A stretch of 64,000 bases of DNA from Streptomyces noursei (GTDB taxonomy: Bacteria; Actinomycetota; Actinomycetes; Streptomycetales; Streptomycetaceae): contig NZ_LWBU01000091.1 in assembly GCF_001646665.1 (NCBI RefSeq), forward strand, positions 229,654 to 293,653, in the 5' to 3' direction. Under the pieces are notes generated by a model that saw only the letters and a program-made list of their open reading frames with translations, had not been told where the DNA came from and ran no database searches. Positions 27,579-35,704 of this stretch are shown in pieces. Position numbers and translations under genes: made by a program. Every line of letters starts with the position of its first letter. Within the stretch, counting starts at the first letter, position 1.

Positions 27579-29848
27579 CCGCCTCGGGCGTGACGCTGCG
27601 CCTGCTCGACAAGGCCGACAAGGAGATCCTCAAGCTCCCCCGTACGGTCAAGGGCGCCTTCTTCGACTTCCAGCACAAGTTCAAGACGAACCCGCACACC
27701 ACCGGCCTCAAGCTCCAGCAGCTCAAGGGAGACAGCCGGCTGTGGTCGGCGCGCGTCAGCGACGACTACCGGGCGCTGCTGATCCGGCTCGCCGAGGACG
27801 ACTGGCTGATCGTCTCCGTCAAGCACCGCAAGGACGTCCACGACCGGCTGTCGGCGCAGGTCAACCAGGTCACGGGTGGTATCGAGTACGTCGACCTGGA
27901 GGTCGTGGAGGAGAGCGTCCTCCGCCGGCTTCCCGCCCCGCCCGCCCCGGCGCCGGCCGTACCCGAAGCCACCGCGCCCGAGGCTCCCGCGCCCGAAGCG
28001 GCCCAGCCGCAGGAGCTCTTCGCGGCCTGGACCGACGCCCAGCTGTCGGAGCTCGGCGTCGCCGAGCCGCTGCTCCCGGTCATCCGGACGCTCACCACCG
28101 AGGACCAGCTCCTCGGCCTCGTCGAGTACGCGCCCCAGCTCACCGGCGAGGTCCTGCTCGCCCTCGTCGACGGCAAGTCGTACGACGAGGTCCTCGACCA
28201 GGTGACGACGCCCGTCGCCGTCGCCGCACCGGTCGACCCCGATGACTTCCAGGCCGCGGCGCAGCGCCCGGCCACGGTCGTCACCACCTCCGACGAGGCC
28301 CTCCGCGAGGCCCTGGAGGGCGGCGACTTCAGCCGCTGGAAGGTCTTCCTCCACCCCACCCAGGCCAAGCTCGTGGAACGGCGCTACTCGGGTCCGGCCC
28401 GGGTCGGCGGCGGTCCCGGCACGGGCAAGACCATCGTCGCCCTGCACCGGGTGCGTCATCTGGTGCGGCAGCTGCCGCCCGGACGCGACAAGCCGGTCCT
28501 CCTCACCACGTACAACAAGAACCTCGCCGCGGACCTGCGCTCGCGTCTGCTGGAACTGGGCGGCGAGGAACTGCTGGCCCGGGTCGAGGTCAGCCACGTC
28601 GACCAACTGGCGCTGCGCATCGTACGCGAGGCCGAACCGGGCAGCGGCAAGCAAGTGATGGACGACAGCCAGGCCGTACGGGAATGGCGGGCGCTGCTCG
28701 ACGAGCTGGGCGAGGAAGGCTGGGACCCCGAGTTCCTGCACGATGAATGGACCCAGGTGATCCTGGGGCAGGCCGTCGCCACGCGCACCGACTACTTCCG
28801 CGCCCGGCGGGCCGGCCGCGGCCGGAACGTCACCCGGGGGGAGCGCGCCGAGATCTGGCAGCTCGCGGAACGCTTCACCCAGCGCCTGGACCGGCTCGGA
28901 CGCCAGACCTGGGACCAGGTCGCCGAGCGCGCCGCCCGGCTGGAAATGGGCCGTGAACAGCGGATCCTCTCCCTCGCACGGCAGCGGGAAGAGGCCGGCG
29001 GCCTTGACAACATCCACGTCGCGGACGGCTCCGGCGGCTGGCTGCGCTACCGGTACCGGCACGTCGTGGTGGACGAGGCCCAGGACCTGCGCCCGGCGCA
29101 CTGGAAGATGCTGCGCGCGATGACCCCCCGGGAGGCGGACGACCTGTTCCTGGTCGGTGACACCCATCAGCGCATCTACAAGAACCAGGTGACGCTGGGC
29201 AGCCTGGGTGTCAACATCCGGGGCCGGTCGTCGAAGCTGAGCCTGAGCTACCGCACGACGCGGCAGATCCTCCGCTCGGCGCTCGACGTGCTCGGTGAGA
29301 CGGACTACGACGACCTCGACGGCGACAAGGAGACACTGGCGGGCTACCGGTCCGTGCTCAGCGGACGGCAGCCGTCCGGGCACTCCTACCCGGACTGGGC
29401 CGCCGAGCGGGAAGGCATCGCGGCCCTCATCGCGGACTGGGACGCCGACCCCGATCTGGCCATTCCGCACGAGCAGATCGCCATCTGCGTGCCGACGAAC
29501 CAGATGGCCGCCGAGATCGGCTACACGCTCGGCACGCACGGCATCCGGCCGGTGGAGATCCGTGCCGACGGCCCGCAGGGCGACGGCGGCGTGCACGTCG
29601 GCACGATGTTCCGGTTCAAGGGGCTTGAATACCAGCGGATGATCATCGCGGGCGTATCGGACGGCCTGGTGCCGCGCGAGGCGGTGAGCCGGCTGCGGGC
29701 GAGCGATCCGGTGCGGTACCGCCACGAGATGCAGCGGGCCCGGTCGCTGCTGTTCGTGGCGGCCACCAGGGCTCGGGACAGCGTGGATGTCTTCTGGCAT
29801 GGCAACCCCAGTCCGTTCCTGGGCCCCGGGCTGACGCAACGGAAGTAG
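27575..29848 (+). CDS. UvrD/Rep-type helicase with RelE/ParE-like N-terminal domain
   Basis: A 757-residue superfamily 1 helicase. Residues 1-95 resemble the RelE/ParE toxin fold (KLPRTVKGAFFDFQHKF, then SRLWSARVSDDYRALL and VKHRKDVHDRL), the pattern of mRNA-interferase-like domains. After a Pro/Ala linker come GGGPGTGKT (about 278-286), VVDEAQDLRP (about 498), GDTHQRIY, SYRTTRQI, TMFRFKGLEYQ (about 680) and VAATRARD. All motor motifs are intact. The ATG overlaps the stop of the giant DUF1998 helicase by 4 bases, so the proteins are made together and likely form one two-helicase system. Whether the toxin-like domain is catalytic or only a binding module cannot be told from sequence. Confidence 0.9.
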   Translation: MTASGVTLRLLDKADKEILKLPRTVKGAFFDFQHKFKTNPHTTGLKLQQLKGDSRLWSARVSDDYRALLIRLAEDDWLIVSVKHRKDVHDRLSAQVNQVTGGIEYVDLEVVEESVLRRLPAPPAPAPAVPEATAPEAPAPEAAQPQELFAAWTDAQLSELGVAEPLLPVIRTLTTEDQLLGLVEYAPQLTGEVLLALVDGKSYDEVLDQVTTPVAVAAPVDPDDFQAAAQRPATVVTTSDEALREALEGGDFSRWKVFLHPTQAKLVERRYSGPARVGGGPGTGKTIVALHRVRHLVRQLPPGRDKPVLLTTYNKNLAADLRSRLLELGGEELLARVEVSHVDQLALRIVREAEPGSGKQVMDDSQAVREWRALLDELGEEGWDPEFLHDEWTQVILGQAVATRTDYFRARRAGRGRNVTRGERAEIWQLAERFTQRLDRLGRQTWDQVAERAARLEMGREQRILSLARQREEAGGLDNIHVADGSGGWLRYRYRHVVVDEAQDLRPAHWKMLRAMTPREADDLFLVGDTHQRIYKNQVTLGSLGVNIRGRSSKLSLSYRTTRQILRSALDVLGETDYDDLDGDKETLAGYRSVLSGRQPSGHSYPDWAAEREGIAALIADWDADPDLAIPHEQIAICVPTNQMAAEIGYTLGTHGIRPVEIRADGPQGDGGVHVGTMFRFKGLEYQRMIIAGVSDGLVPREAVSRLRASDPVRYRHEMQRARSLLFVAATRARDSVDVFWHGNPSPFLGPGLTQRK

Positions 29849-30176
29849 AGCGGGGCTGAGCGAGAGCCCACGAACACGCCCGATGGAAGCCCTCTGGGAC
29901 TTCTCTGGGACTTTCGGCCGCCTCAACGGGCACGACCGTGAAACAGCCGAAAGACGATCTGCCCAGGTCAGTCATTCAGGGAGATGGATCGTGGCAGGTC
30001 AAAGAACTGTCAAGTCCTTTCCGCGACATCTGAGCCGGAACCGGTACGGAACGGTACGGACCGGCACTCGTCGTTCCGGGGCGCCGGCCGCTGGGGCGGT
30101 CACGGGTCCGGGACGGCGGGGTCGCCGGTGGCGTTCTCCGGCCGCCGCCCGGGTCCGGGGCCGGCGGACGGAGCGC
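29849..30176. other. Non-coding boundary between defence region and metabolic genes
   Basis: 328 bases between the UvrD-like stop and the GntR stop, with no convincing gene. It contains a weak 5-bp hairpin at 29853-29869, a perfect tandem 11-base repeat at 29892-29913, and arms CTTTCGGC/GCCGAAAG at 29911-29918 and 29946-29953 enclosing a smaller ACGG/CCGT hairpin. A further pair of GGTACGGA repeats lies near 30049-30068. Base composition is lower than in neighbouring genes. It marks the change from rightward defence genes to leftward catabolic genes. Confidence 0.7.
29892..29913. repeat. Perfect tandem 11-bp repeat
   Basis: CTCTGGGACTT occurs twice back to back, directly after the last defence gene. 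The second copy runs into the left arm of the CTTTCGGC/GCCGAAAG dyad. It may be a replication-slippage duplication or the remains of a recombination site at the island edge. Confidence 0.8.
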
Positions 30177-30845
30177 TCACTCGCTCCTGTCCGCCCACAG
30201 CGAGCGCACGTGGCCGAGGTGGCGGGCCATGCAGGCCTCGGCCGCCGGTGCGTCGCCCGCGATCATCAGGTCGAGCAGTTCGTGGTGCTCCTGTGCGGAG
30301 GCGACGAGCAGGCCCCGCTCGGCCAGGGCCGTCAGGCCGTACAGGCGGGCGCGCTTGCGGAGGTCGCCGACCGTCTCCACCAGCCGGTCGTTGCCGGAGA
30401 GGGCCAGCAGGGTGAGGTGGAAGCGCCGGTCGGCGTCGAGGTAGCGGATGAGGTCGTGCTCGCGCGCGCTGGTGACGATCTCCTCGGCGACCGGCCGCAG
30501 TTCCTCCAGCCGCTCCCGGTCGGCCGAGGCGGTGATGGCGCCGATGGTGGGCACCTCGATGAGCGCGCGCAGTTCGGTGTACTGGTCGAGGTCCCGCTCG
30601 CTGACCTCGGTGATCCGGAAGCCCTTGTTGCGCACCGGCTCGACCAGGCCCTCGCCCGCCAGGTCGAGCATCGCCTCCCGTACGGGCGTCGCGGAGATGC
30701 CGAAATCGGCGGCGAGGGCCGGGGCGGAGTAGACCGTGCCGGGCTGCAGCTCCCCCGCGATCAGCGCGGCGCGCAGGGCGTGCGCCACCTGGTCGCGCAG
30801 GCGTTCCTGGCTGGTGATGAGGTTCTTCAGGTGCTGGCCGGCCAT
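30177..30845 (-). CDS. GntR/FadR-family regulator with FCD domain
   Basis: A 222-residue regulator: winged helix (about residues 10-75, with REAMLDLAGEGLVEPVRNKGF recognisable) and an all-helical FCD ligand domain with metal-type residues in DADRRFH and the C-terminal HHELLDLMIAGD region. A GGGAGG site lies about 7 bases before the ATG. It is the last gene of the leftward hydroxyproline set and probably represses it, releasing DNA when hydroxyproline or a breakdown product binds. The palindrome at 35631-35657 is a candidate operator. Confidence 0.92.
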   Translation of the reverse strand: MAGQHLKNLITSQERLRDQVAHALRAALIAGELQPGTVYSAPALAADFGISATPVREAMLDLAGEGLVEPVRNKGFRITEVSERDLDQYTELRALIEVPTIGAITASADRERLEELRPVAEEIVTSAREHDLIRYLDADRRFHLTLLALSGNDRLVETVGDLRKRARLYGLTALAERGLLVASAQEHHELLDLMIAGDAPAAEACMARHLGHVRSLWADRSE

Positions 30846-30883
30846 GGCGCTGCCTCCCGGGGGTCGTCAGGGATCGTAGGGGA

Positions 30884-31885
30884 TCAGAGGAGGAAGCCCG
30901 CGGGGAAGGGGTCGTCCGGGTCGAGGAAGTACTGCGCGGTCCCGGTGATCCAGGCGCGGCCGGTGATGGCGGGGACGACGGCGGGCAGGCCGCCGACCGT
31001 CGTCGTGCCGGTGAGGCGGCCCGTGAACCGCGTACCGATGAAGGACTCGTTGACGAAGTCGCGGTCGAGCGGCAGCAGTCCGCGGGCGTGGAGCTGGGCC
31101 ATGCGGGCCGAGGTGCCGGTGCCGCACGGCGAGCGGTCGAACCAGCCGGGGTGGATGGCCATGGCGTGCCGGGAGCGGGTGGCGTCTGATCCGGGGGCGG
31201 CGAGGTAGACGTGTTTGACGCCCCCGATGCCGGGGTCCTCGGGGTGGACGGGGCGGTCGGTGGCGTTGATGGCGTCCATGACGGCGAGCCCCGCCGCCAG
31301 CAGGTCGTCCTTGCGCGACCGGTCGAAGGGCAGCCCGAGGGCGTCCAGTTCGACGAAGGCGTAGAAGTTCCCGCCGTACGCCAGGTCGTAGGCGACCTCG
31401 CCGAGGCCCGGGACGTCGGCGGTGCGGTCGAGGGCGACGGCGAAGGCGGGCACGTTGGTGAGGGTGACGGACGTCGCCGCGCCGTCCATCACCCGGACGT
31501 CGGCGCGGACCAGTCCGGCCGGGGTGTCCAGGCGGACGGTGGTGACCGGCTCGGTGACGGGCACCATGCCGGTCTCGACCAGGACGGTGGCGACGCCGAT
31601 GGTGCCGTGCCCGCACATCGGCAGCAGTCCGGACACCTCGATGAACAGGACGCCGAAGTCGGCGTCGGGCCGGGTCGGCGGCTGCAGGATGGCGCCGCTC
31701 ATGGCGGCGTGGCCGCGCGGCTCGTACATCAGCAGGGTGCGTACGTGGTCGAGGTGGTCGGCGAAGTGGCGGCGCCGTTCGGCCATGGTGGCGCCCGGGA
31801 CGGTGCCGATCCCGCCGGTGATGACGCGGGTCGGCATGCCTTCCGTGTGCGAGTCGACGGCGTGGTGGACGTGGCGGGTGCGCAT
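30884..31885 (-). CDS. 4-hydroxyproline 2-epimerase (proline racemase family)
   Basis: A 333-residue enzyme. Both catalytic thiols of the epimerase class are present: Cys91 in LLPMCGHG and the Cys of SPCGTGT near residue 253. That separates it from trans-3-hydroxyproline dehydratases, which carry Thr at one position. It converts trans-4-hydroxy-L-proline to cis-4-hydroxy-D-proline, the first step of bacterial hydroxyproline catabolism. It starts 2 bases after the stop of the DHDPS-family gene and is part of the six-gene leftward operon that also supplies dehydrogenase and deaminase functions. Confidence 0.9.
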   Translation of the reverse strand: MRTRHVHHAVDSHTEGMPTRVITGGIGTVPGATMAERRRHFADHLDHVRTLLMYEPRGHAAMSGAILQPPTRPDADFGVLFIEVSGLLPMCGHGTIGVATVLVETGMVPVTEPVTTVRLDTPAGLVRADVRVMDGAATSVTLTNVPAFAVALDRTADVPGLGEVAYDLAYGGNFYAFVELDALGLPFDRSRKDDLLAAGLAVMDAINATDRPVHPEDPGIGGVKHVYLAAPGSDATRSRHAMAIHPGWFDRSPCGTGTSARMAQLHARGLLPLDRDFVNESFIGTRFTGRLTGTTTVGGLPAVVPAITGRAWITGTAQYFLDPDDPFPAGFLL

Positions 31886-31887
31886 GG

Positions 31888-32784
31888 TCAGGCGAGCCCC
31901 TCCGCGAGCGCCTTCTCCGTGGCGGCGCGGACGGCGGCGGCCCGCGCGTCGGTGAGGGGCGTACGGGGCGGGCGGCACGGCCCGCCGCGGAAACCCGCGA
32001 TGTCCATGGAGAGTTTGATCGCCTGCACGAACTCGGGCCTGGAGTCCCACCGCAGCAGCGGGTGCAGGGCCCGGTAGAGGGGCAGGGCGGTGTCCAGGTC
32101 GTGGGCGACCGCGGCCCGGTAGAGGGCGACGGAGGCGGCGGGCAGGGCGTTGGGGTAGCCGGCGATCCAGCCGGCGGCGCCGGCCAGGGCGAGCTCCAGC
32201 AGCACGTCGTCGGCGCCGATCAGCAGGTCGAGGTCCGGGGCGAGTTCGGCGATCTCGTACGCGCGGCGCACGTCCCCGCTGAACTCCTTGACGGCCACGA
32301 CGCTGCCGTCCGCGTGCAGCTGGGCGAGCAGTTCGGGGAGCAGGTCGACCTTGGTGTCGAAAGGGTTGTTGTACGCGACGACCGGCAGGCCCGCGCGGGC
32401 CGCCTCGGCGTAGTGGGCGCGGACGGCGGCGGCGTCGGCGCGGTACGCGTTGGGCGGCAGCAGCAGGACGGACCCGCAGCCGGCCTCCGCGGCCTGCTCG
32501 GCCCACCGGCGGGCCTCGGCGCTGCCGTACGCGGCGACGCCGGGCATCACCCGGGCCCCGTCGCCCGCCGCTTCGACGGCGACGCGCACGACGCGGGCGC
32601 GCTCGTCGTCGGTGAGGGTCTGGTACTCGCCGAGCGAGCCGTTGGGGACGACTCCGTCGCAGCCCGCCGCGACGAGCCGGGCGACGTGCTCGGCGTACGC
32701 GTCGTAGTCGACGGTGAGGTCGTCGCGCAGCGGCAGGGCGGTGGCGACCATGACGCCGTGCCAGGGGTGGGGACGCTGGTTCAT
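31888..32784 (-). CDS. DHDPS-family 1-pyrroline-4-hydroxy-2-carboxylate deaminase
   Basis: A 298-residue (beta/alpha)8 aldolase-type enzyme of the dihydrodipicolinate synthase family. The Schiff-base Lys lies in VVAVKEFSGD and the conserved Tyr in VVAYNNPFD; GSLGEY is the substrate loop near residue 50. Given the neighbouring epimerase and FAD dehydrogenases, it most likely deaminates pyrroline-4-hydroxy-2-carboxylate to 2-oxoglutarate semialdehyde rather than making lysine precursors. The ATG at 32784 overlaps the upstream FAD oxidoreductase stop by 4 bases. The semialdehyde dehydrogenase that should finish the pathway is not in the window. Confidence 0.85.
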   Translation of the reverse strand: MNQRPHPWHGVMVATALPLRDDLTVDYDAYAEHVARLVAAGCDGVVPNGSLGEYQTLTDDERARVVRVAVEAAGDGARVMPGVAAYGSAEARRWAEQAAEAGCGSVLLLPPNAYRADAAAVRAHYAEAARAGLPVVAYNNPFDTKVDLLPELLAQLHADGSVVAVKEFSGDVRRAYEIAELAPDLDLLIGADDVLLELALAGAAGWIAGYPNALPAASVALYRAAVAHDLDTALPLYRALHPLLRWDSRPEFVQAIKLSMDIAGFRGGPCRPPRTPLTDARAAAVRAATEKALAEGLA

Positions 32785-34148
32785 TTCTCGGCTCCCGGTG
32801 GTTGTGCCAGCTGACTGAGCGGTACGGGGCAGGACAGCGGGCGCCGGTCGGGCGCCGGGTCCCGGCCCGCGAGGCGGGCGACGGCGGGGCCGCACGTGCG
32901 GCCCTGGCACCACCCCATTCCGGCGCGGGTGAGCAGTTTGACGCTCCGGGCGTCCCGGGCGCCCAGGTCGGTGACGGCTGCGCGGATCCGGGCGGCGGTG
33001 ACCTCCTCGCAGCGGCACACCTCGGTGGCACCGTCCAGCCAGTCGGTCCAGCCGGGGCCGGGCCGGTGGGCGGCGGCCAGGGCGTCGGCGAAGGCCCGCA
33101 GGCGGGCGCGGCGGCGGGCGGCGGCCGCGGGTGGGCGGCGCCCGGCGACGGAGAGGGCGGCGATCTCCCCCTCTGCGGAGGCGAGTTCGGCGCCGCCGAC
33201 ACCGCAGGTCTCGCCGGCCGCCCAGAGGCCCGGTACGGAGGTGCGCTGCTCGGCGTCGACCTCCACGGCGGGGGTGCCGTCGGGGGTGCGGCGGGTGGCG
33301 CAGCCCAGTCCGGTGGCGAGTTCCAGTTGCGGGACGAGGCCGTGGCCGACCGCGAGGGCGTCGCAGGGGACGCGGCGGCCGGTGCCGGGGACGGGGCGCC
33401 AGTCGGGGTCGAGGCGGGTGACGGTGACGGCCTCCAGGCGGGTGGTGCCGTGGGCGGCGGTGACGGCGTGGCGGGTGAGGAGGCGGGTGGTGCGGTGCAG
33501 CAGGGCGCCGCCGTACAGGGCGCCCTGGAAGAGCTTGGCCGGGTTGCGGGCGAGGGCGGCGGCGTGGCGGGCGTACGCGGCGGGGCCGGACGCCTCGACG
33601 AGGACGGGGACACGGGCGCCGGCGGCGGCGAGGGTGGTGGCGACGGCGAGGAGCAGGGGTCCGCTGCCGGCGACGACGATCCGGCCCCCGGCCCCGGGCC
33701 CCGTCCCGGCCGGCGGCGCTCCGGTGCCGGGGAGGGCGAGCCCGCCCTTGAGCATGGCCTGGGCGCCGCCCGCCCCGACGACTCCGGGCAGCGTCCAGCC
33801 GGGGAAGGGCAGTTGGCGTTCGTACGCGCCGGTGGCGAGGAGCACCGCGCGGGCGCGGACGGCGGCGGGGGCCTCGTCGGGGCCCGCGACGGCGTGCAGG
33901 AGCCAGGTGTCGCCGTCCCGGACGACGGTCCAGACGTGGTGGTGGGGCAGGTGCGTGACGCGGTCCAGCCGGCGGACCAGGCGGCGGACCGGTCGCGGCA
34001 CGGGGCCGCCCGCCGGGTGCCGGTACAGCTGGCCGCCGGGCCGCTGTGCCGCGTCCAGCAGCGTGACGTCCAGCCCGAGCCGGGCGGCGGTCGCGGCGGC
34101 CGTGAGCCCGGCGGGCCCGGCGCCCACGACGGCGAGGTCAGCGGTCAT
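32781..34148 (-). CDS. FAD/NAD(P)-binding oxidoreductase with [2Fe-2S] BFD-like tail
   Basis: A 455-residue flavoprotein. GAGPAGLTAAATAA near the N-terminus binds FAD and an internal GSGPLLLAVATTLAAAG binds the second nucleotide. The C-terminus carries CRCEE and GMGWCQGRTC, a four-cysteine BFD-like iron-sulphur motif. This is the HcnB-type subunit of multi-part amine dehydrogenases such as D-hydroxyproline dehydrogenase and opine oxidase. The small [2Fe-2S] subunit upstream ends 11 bases inside this gene, so the three dehydrogenase genes are tightly coupled. Together they would oxidise cis-4-hydroxy-D-proline and pass electrons toward the respiratory chain. Confidence 0.87.
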   Translation of the reverse strand: MTADLAVVGAGPAGLTAAATAARLGLDVTLLDAAQRPGGQLYRHPAGGPVPRPVRRLVRRLDRVTHLPHHHVWTVVRDGDTWLLHAVAGPDEAPAAVRARAVLLATGAYERQLPFPGWTLPGVVGAGGAQAMLKGGLALPGTGAPPAGTGPGAGGRIVVAGSGPLLLAVATTLAAAGARVPVLVEASGPAAYARHAAALARNPAKLFQGALYGGALLHRTTRLLTRHAVTAAHGTTRLEAVTVTRLDPDWRPVPGTGRRVPCDALAVGHGLVPQLELATGLGCATRRTPDGTPAVEVDAEQRTSVPGLWAAGETCGVGGAELASAEGEIAALSVAGRRPPAAAARRRARLRAFADALAAAHRPGPGWTDWLDGATEVCRCEEVTAARIRAAVTDLGARDARSVKLLTRAGMGWCQGRTCGPAVARLAGRDPAPDRRPLSCPVPLSQLAQPPGAEK

Positions 34149-34461
34149 GGCCGGTGCCCTCCTGGGTGGTGACCGCGTCGCCGGGCCGGGCGGGCAGCAG
34201 GCAGGCGCGCCGGTTGGGGCGGCCGTTGACGGTGGCCAGGCAGTCGTAGCAGGTGCCGATGCCGCAGAACGCGCCGCGCGGGGCGCCGCCGTGCCGGGTG
34301 GTGCGCCAGGCGAGGATGCCGGCGCTCCACAGGGCGGCGGCGACGGACTGGCCCGGCAGGGCGGTGACGGGCCGGCCGTCGAAGGTGAACGTGAACGGTA
34401 CCGGGGCGGGCGTACGGGGTGCGCGGGGCGTGCGACGGGCGCGGGGCGTGCGGCTGCTCAC
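34138..34461 (-). CDS. (2Fe-2S)-binding subunit (HcnA-like)
   Basis: A 107-residue ferredoxin-like subunit. Cys66, Cys71, Cys74 and Cys87 form the C-x4-C-x2-C-x12-C plant-type [2Fe-2S] pattern. The first 20 residues are a basic Arg/Pro/Thr stretch. The GTG at 34461 overlaps the stop of the upstream FAD oxidase (GTGA) and its own stop overlaps the next start by 11 bases. It is the small electron-transfer subunit of the predicted D-hydroxyproline dehydrogenase complex. Confidence 0.88.
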   Translation of the reverse strand: MSSRTPRARRTPRAPRTPAPVPFTFTFDGRPVTALPGQSVAAALWSAGILAWRTTRHGGAPRGAFCGIGTCYDCLATVNGRPNRRACLLPARPGDAVTTQEGTGHDR

Positions 34462-35630
34462 GAGGCGGCTCCTTCCGTGTCGTCGAAGCGGTCGGGGCGG
34501 AACGGTTCCGGGTCCAGGGGCGGGGGGTCGTCGCACAGCGCGGCGGCGACGAGCAGTCCGGTCGCCGGGGCGAGGCCGATGCCCGCGCCCTCGTGGCCGC
34601 ACGCGTGGTACAGGCCCGGGACGCGCGGGTCGGGGCCGATGGCCGGGAGGTGGTCGGGCAGGTAGGGGCGGAAGCCGTGGTAGGCACGGATGGCCCGTAC
34701 GCCGGCGAGGACCGGGAAGAGGTCGACGGCCCGGGCCGCGAGCCGGCGCAGCGCCTCGGTGGACAGCGTCCGGTCGAAGCCGACGCGCTCGCGGGTGGCG
34801 CCGATCAGGACGGTCCCGGCGGGGGTGCCCTCGACGACGGCGGAGGACCGCAGGCCGGCCGAGCCGCTGGCGACGCCGGCGATGTAGTCCGCCGCGTACA
34901 CCTTGTGGCGCACCAGGCGGGGCGGCAGGGGTTCGGTGACGAGGACGAAGCCGCGCCGGGGCAGCACGGGCAGGTGGACGCCGGCCAGTCGGGCGAGGGC
35001 CTTGCCCCAGGTGCCGGTGGCGTTGACGACGGCGGGGGCGTGGAGGTCTCCGTGGCTGGTGCGTACGCCGCGGACGGCGCCGCCCCGGTCGGTGAGCACG
35101 GCCGTGACCTCCTGGCCGAGCCTGACGTCGGCCCGTGCGGCGCGCAGGAGTTGGGCGGCGGCCATGGCGGGCTGGACCTGGGCGTCCTCGGGGTAGTGGA
35201 AGGCGCCGGCGAGGCCGGGCGCGAGGTGGGGTTCGAGGTCGCCGAGGCCGTCGGCGGGGATCTCGTACGCCTCGACGCCCGCCTTCGTCTGGCCTTCGGC
35301 GAAGGCGCGCAGTGCGGTCAGGGCGGCCCCGTCGGTTGCGACGACGAGACCGCCCTTGCGCTCGTACTCGGTCTCCGGTGGGAGTGTTCCGGCCAGCTCG
35401 CGCCACAGTCGGGTGGACAGCAGCGCGAGGTCGAGCTCGGGGCCCGCCTCCTTGTCGGAGACGAGCAGGTTGCCTTCTCCGGCACCGGTGGTGCCGGCCG
35501 CGACGGGGCCGCGGTCGACGACGGTGACGGTGAGGCCGGCGCGGCTCGCGTAGTAGGCGCAGGCCGCTCCGACCACTCCGGCTCCGACGATCACGGCGTC
35601 CGGCACATCACTCACGTGTCTCGTGGGCAC
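34458..35630 (-). CDS. FAD-dependent D-amino-acid-oxidase-type dehydrogenase subunit
   Basis: A 390-residue DAO-family flavoprotein, the HcnC-type catalytic subunit. The N-terminal dinucleotide fold is AVIVGAGVVGAACAYYASRAG, and the C-terminal FAD-contact region is ACGHEGAGIGLAPATG. It is the first gene of the hydroxyproline operon. Two GTG starts are possible: 35630, and 35615 which begins closer to the FAD fold; neither has a good ribosome site. With 35630 the start lies directly against the palindrome at 35631-35657, so the transcript may be leaderless or nearly so. It probably oxidises cis-4-hydroxy-D-proline; sarcosine/glycine oxidase activity cannot be excluded from sequence alone. Confidence 0.87.
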   Translation of the reverse strand: MPTRHVSDVPDAVIVGAGVVGAACAYYASRAGLTVTVVDRGPVAAGTTGAGEGNLLVSDKEAGPELDLALLSTRLWRELAGTLPPETEYERKGGLVVATDGAALTALRAFAEGQTKAGVEAYEIPADGLGDLEPHLAPGLAGAFHYPEDAQVQPAMAAAQLLRAARADVRLGQEVTAVLTDRGGAVRGVRTSHGDLHAPAVVNATGTWGKALARLAGVHLPVLPRRGFVLVTEPLPPRLVRHKVYAADYIAGVASGSAGLRSSAVVEGTPAGTVLIGATRERVGFDRTLSTEALRRLAARAVDLFPVLAGVRAIRAYHGFRPYLPDHLPAIGPDPRVPGLYHACGHEGAGIGLAPATGLLVAAALCDDPPPLDPEPFRPDRFDDTEGAAS

Positions 35631-35657
35631 GTCAGTAATATTTCACATGTTACTGAC
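35631..35657. promoter_or_regulatory. Palindromic candidate operator of the hydroxyproline operon
   Basis: GTCAGTAA and TTACTGAC are perfect 8-bp arms 11 bases apart, and several inner positions are also symmetric. It abuts the first gene of the leftward operon. It is AT-rich in a 72% GC context and overlaps the expected -10 region. The GntR regulator at the operon end is the obvious candidate to bind it. AGTAAT and ACAT...ACTGAC elements recur upstream of the collagenase. Confidence 0.65.
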
Positions 35658-35704
35658 GCTGTACAGGTCGCGGTCAGCTCAATGCCCGCGCTTCCAGGGG
35701 CCGT

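Noticed and set aside
1..29848. Calling the island a complete DISARM, BREX or Druantia system.
   Set aside because: DrmB/DrmC, PglZ/BrxC and Druantia partner genes are not visible; only single members with matching architecture are present.
30884..33613. A 909-codon leftward frame spanning the epimerase and deaminase genes as one fusion.
   Set aside because: The frame carries epimerase motifs only at its end; the middle is a shadow of the separate deaminase and oxidoreductase genes, which have their own starts and overlaps.
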